Part shown: one piece after another, positions 46,736-49,231 of the stretch | Numbering within the stretch: the first letter of the stretch is position 1 | How the letters are laid out: each line of letters starts with the position of its first letter | NCBI GenBank assembly: GCA_037176905.1 | Contig: JBBBWG010030355.1 | Location: 1-49,231 of the forward strand | DNA from: Azolla pinnata | Taxonomy: Eukaryota; Streptophyta; Polypodiopsida; Salviniales; Salviniaceae | Direction of reading: 5' to 3' | Length of the DNA: 49,231 bases | The notes under the pieces: generated by a model | The model's input: the letters and a program-made list of their open reading frames with translations, nothing else | Told to the model about the DNA's origin: nothing | Database searches by the model: none | Program-made: the position numbers and the translations under genes

Positions 46736-47057
46736 TAGTGTACACGGTACACCCCTTCCAAATAGTAAAAACATGAAAATGGATAATATATTAATGAACA
46801 AATATTATACGTGCACAAGGCAGGACTTAAACCTTATGTCTCCACATTATTACACTATAAGGTATTGGGCTGTTTACCACAATAGTTTGTCGTGTAGCCG
46901 CGACGTGGCAATTTTTTTTTTAAAATCGTGTCAAATTTTCCACGACTATGCGACTGTTTTCAGAAATTTTGACACTCCATTAACACGTTCATAGCCGCAA
47001 CAATTTGACGTGCCATTTACCGCAAGCTTGCTGCAAACTTAACACACTTTATCACAG

Positions 47058-47118
47058 GCAAGATTTGAACCAATGACCTCATTTTACACAATGAAGTTAT
47101 CGAGCAAATTCGGCTAAT
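47058..47118 (-). repeat. tRNA-like (possible SINE) box segment
   Basis: The minus strand carries TTAGCCGAATTTGCTCG (A-box-like), then GAGGTCATTGGTTCAAATCT with a B-box-like end. Confidence 0.4.
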
Positions 47119-47800
47119 ATATTCTTATATAATATTACACCATAGAAATAAAGTTGATAACCCAATAAATAAATAAAACTCCAAGAATTTTTTTTTCGAT
47201 TTTTAGTGAGACTATTAGTGAATATATATTTATTATTATTATTTACAATGTTTGAAATCATACATCTATTCATATACAAATCAATATGCATGAATACATC
47301 TAAATATATGAATATTTATACGTATGTATGCATATAAAAGCGAATATGAATCAGACATGTGCATGCATATATAAGTGAATATGTATGTAATGATAGATAT
47401 ACAAGTGAATTTGCATGTAAGTTTCAATATACAGGTGAATGTGCTTGTATCTAACCATTTACAATTCAATCTACATCAAACATGTACATATATAAACGAA
47501 TTTGCATATTTCTATGCATACACACACAAATATGCATTAAAAAATGAATATTTAGAAGAATATGCATGCATGTATGCAGATACAAGTGAATACATACTAC
47601 TATAAGTTACTTTGCAGCTATGTTGCAGTAAACTCGCGGCAAAAAACACGGCTATGTTGCAGCAAACAACACGATTATGTTACAGCAAACTCGCAGCAAA
47701 CTCGCAGCAGAACATGCAATAAACATATTACAATCTTGCCGCGTGTTTGGTGCATATTTACTAGAAAACTGCCACGACCATACTTCAACATTCTGTCCCA

Positions 47801-47864
47801 AGGAAGATTTGAACCCATCACCTCATCTAAAACAAACAAGTGGTCTACCCACTAAATCCAACAT
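47801..47864 (-). repeat. tRNA-like (possible SINE) box segment
   Basis: The minus strand carries TTTAGTGGGTAGACCACTTG (A-box-like), then GAGGTGATGGGTTCAAATCT (B-box-like). It shares GAGGT.ATGGTTCAAATCT-like sequence with the copy at 47061, which supports a common family. Confidence 0.45.
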
Positions 47865-48309
47865 AGCATGATATAATAAATTTACTAAAGTTTATAACAA
47901 ATATCTAATTGTCTATATATATATACACCAATATATTTCTATACATCTAAACATAGATTGACATATTCGCATTCGTGGGCGTTCCCATTCGAATGCAAAC
48001 GAATACGAATAAGAATGGGAAGCCAAGTATTCATATTTTTTTTTCTAAAAATAGAGTATTCAACGAGTAGTGAACCAGGAACACTGTACAGAGAGCAGCA
48101 AATAGCTTCAACAGCGAACGACGAACGACGATCAGCCTACAACGAGTAGTGATAGATACCTAAAGGCTAAGACCTTGAAGGCTGAAAATTAGGGGTTTGG
48201 CTATGTCCTTGTCTCTCCTACCTGATGCTTAATTCTCACCTCGTCTTTAATCTTGTTCCCTAAAAATTAGGGTTTTGCTGAAATTCATGTTGATGCCACT
48301 TTGAAATCA

Positions 48310-48467
48310 GTAAGTATCTCATCTCATCTCATCTATTTCCTCTTTATTCAAGCTTTTGTTCAGAAATTTAGTTGTTTGTGGAGTCAAGAGTGAAGACTTT
48401 GGTGATTGAGGTTATGTTTCAACTTTCCCCCATATCTCATGTTGAATTTTTTTTTATGTTTCATCAG
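48310..48467 (+). other. possible 5'-UTR intron of the DUF659 gene
   Basis: A strong donor GTAAGT at 48310 and a poly-T tract followed by TTTCATCAG ending at 48467 would bound a 158-nt intron upstream of the ATG at 48563. Predicted from splice signals only. Confidence 0.35.
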
Positions 48468-48562
48468 ATTAATCTCTCCCAAGATCAGTGGAAGGTAATT
48501 AACTCGTTAACAGGGTGAAATTTCTATTGATTATTGACACTTGCAAAGGTTAATTTACGAAA

Positions 48563-49231
48563 ATGGTGAATCAAAAGGCCTTTGAATGGGATCATGTGAC
48601 CATTGTGCGAAAGCCTGATAAGGGTATGCCCGTTGTTCAATGCAAACATTGCCAACATGTATTTGTTGGTGACCCCTTTCGAATTAGAGCTCAACTATTG
48701 GGCACGAAAGGTTTCGGTGTTGACAAATGTCGTCGAATTGATGCTGTCAAAAAAGCTGAAGTACAAAAAATGATATCTAATACTAGTTATGCAAACGTTG
48801 ATGTGAATGGGGGATCATCAATGAAATGCAATGCTGAAAAAGGTAGTGCAAATGTTAATGTTGTGGAGTCAACATCTATAAATGAAATGCCTTCATCATC
48901 TTTTGTTAATGCATCAACAAATAAAAAGATGAAAGTAGACAATGGTGAACCCTTCAAAGTGTCATGGCAAAAGCAACTTGATAAAAATGCCGATGAAGCT
49001 ATTAGGAGGTTTTTTTTTGTAGAGGATGTACCCGATGTAAAAGCGGGAAGTGCATATTTTCATGACATAATAAAAGCCATAGCACTTGCTGGGCCTTCTT
49101 ATAAGCCACCATCTTCTAATCAATTACGTAGAAGGCACTTGAATGAAGAGGTGAATTATGTTAAAAATGAGATTATGCGAATTAGAGAGAAATGGAAAAT
49201 TGTTGGATGTACGATTGTAAGTGATGGTTGG
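48563..49231 (+). CDS. BED-finger / DUF659 hAT-type transposase-like protein (3' truncated by window)
   Basis: The frame is open for 223 codons to the window edge. Residues about 27-58 form a plant BED-type finger: CKHC, then RIRAQLLGTKGFGVDKC. Residues about 160-223 match the start of DUF659 (AIALAGPSYKPPSSNQLRRR, then EIMRIREKWKIVGCTIVSDGW), found in hAT-derived transposases and domesticated relatives; a dimerisation segment would lie beyond the edge. The finger has CX2C and the distal Cys, but the His normally found in the A-H-L position is Gln. Between them lies a Ser/Asn-rich linker. With no stops or frameshifts in 223 codons, it could be a recent element or a domesticated gene. Confidence 0.8.
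   Translation, partial: MVNQKAFEWDHVTIVRKPDKGMPVVQCKHCQHVFVGDPFRIRAQLLGTKGFGVDKCRRIDAVKKAEVQKMISNTSYANVDVNGGSSMKCNAEKGSANVNVVESTSINEMPSSSFVNASTNKKMKVDNGEPFKVSWQKQLDKNADEAIRRFFFVEDVPDVKAGSAYFHDIIKAIALAGPSYKPPSSNQLRRRHLNEEVNYVKNEIMRIREKWKIVGCTIVSDGW

Larger units (their letters stand above)
46736..48300. other. AT-rich intergenic with repeat remnants
   Basis: No gene recognised. It has tRNA-like box motifs at about 46823, 47061 and 47801 and repeated CGCAGCAAACT-type modules at 47624-47710. 47280-47600 is rich in short ATATGNAT words. Confidence 0.45.

Overview
The window reads as nuclear DNA of a land plant. Its genes are spread over many short exons or are intronless PPR genes, there is no operon-like packing, and decayed LTR-retrotransposon pieces lie between them. 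The best fit is a fern or other seed-free vascular plant: the two intronless PLS-type PPR genes carry very regular MYAKCG-bearing triplets of the kind abundant in fern gene sets. That assignment is inference.

Layout, left to right. 1-2203 has no recognisable gene. 2204-2400 is a 44-bp tandem repeat just upstream of a complete 16-exon nicastrin gene (2449-8617, +), a gamma-secretase subunit; all its exon phases close to 667 codons plus stop. A complete 22-exon villin gene (10844-19325, -; 920 codons plus stop), with an 11-nt microexon, follows on the opposite strand. Its upstream side (19.9-21.7 kb) holds tandem repeats, a GA-rich tract and microsatellites. 22-24.3 kb is gene-poor. Leader-type tandem repeats at 24326-24934 precede a PPR gene (25301-27388, +). 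A second PPR gene (29668-31935, -) lies tail-to-tail with it. A short upstream ORF ends in a TGATG overlap with the start of the second PPR gene, and 175 bp further upstream begins an array of 12 perfect palindromes of the form GGAAT(A/C)TTCC.

33-40.5 kb is AT-rich, transposon-derived or unassigned. It has a 72-bp tandem repeat with a hairpin in each unit, a GC-rich hairpin, an LTR-like segment and a decayed gag. An intronless phytolongin-like gene (40584-41879, -) has about 1.5 kb of hexanucleotide and alternating purine-pyrimidine repeat on its upstream side. 43.5-48 kb holds unassigned sequence, a decayed Ty1/copia reverse-transcriptase piece (-), a decayed Ty3/gypsy reverse-transcriptase piece (+) and several tRNA-like box motifs. 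The right edge cuts through a BED-finger/DUF659 hAT-type transposase-like gene (48563 onward, +).

The genes do not form a pathway. They serve intramembrane proteolysis, actin bundling, organelle RNA processing and membrane traffic. I found no clear novel multi-gene system. The most unusual signals are the palindrome array beside the second PPR gene, the TGATG uORF, the villin microexon and the scattered tRNA-like boxes.
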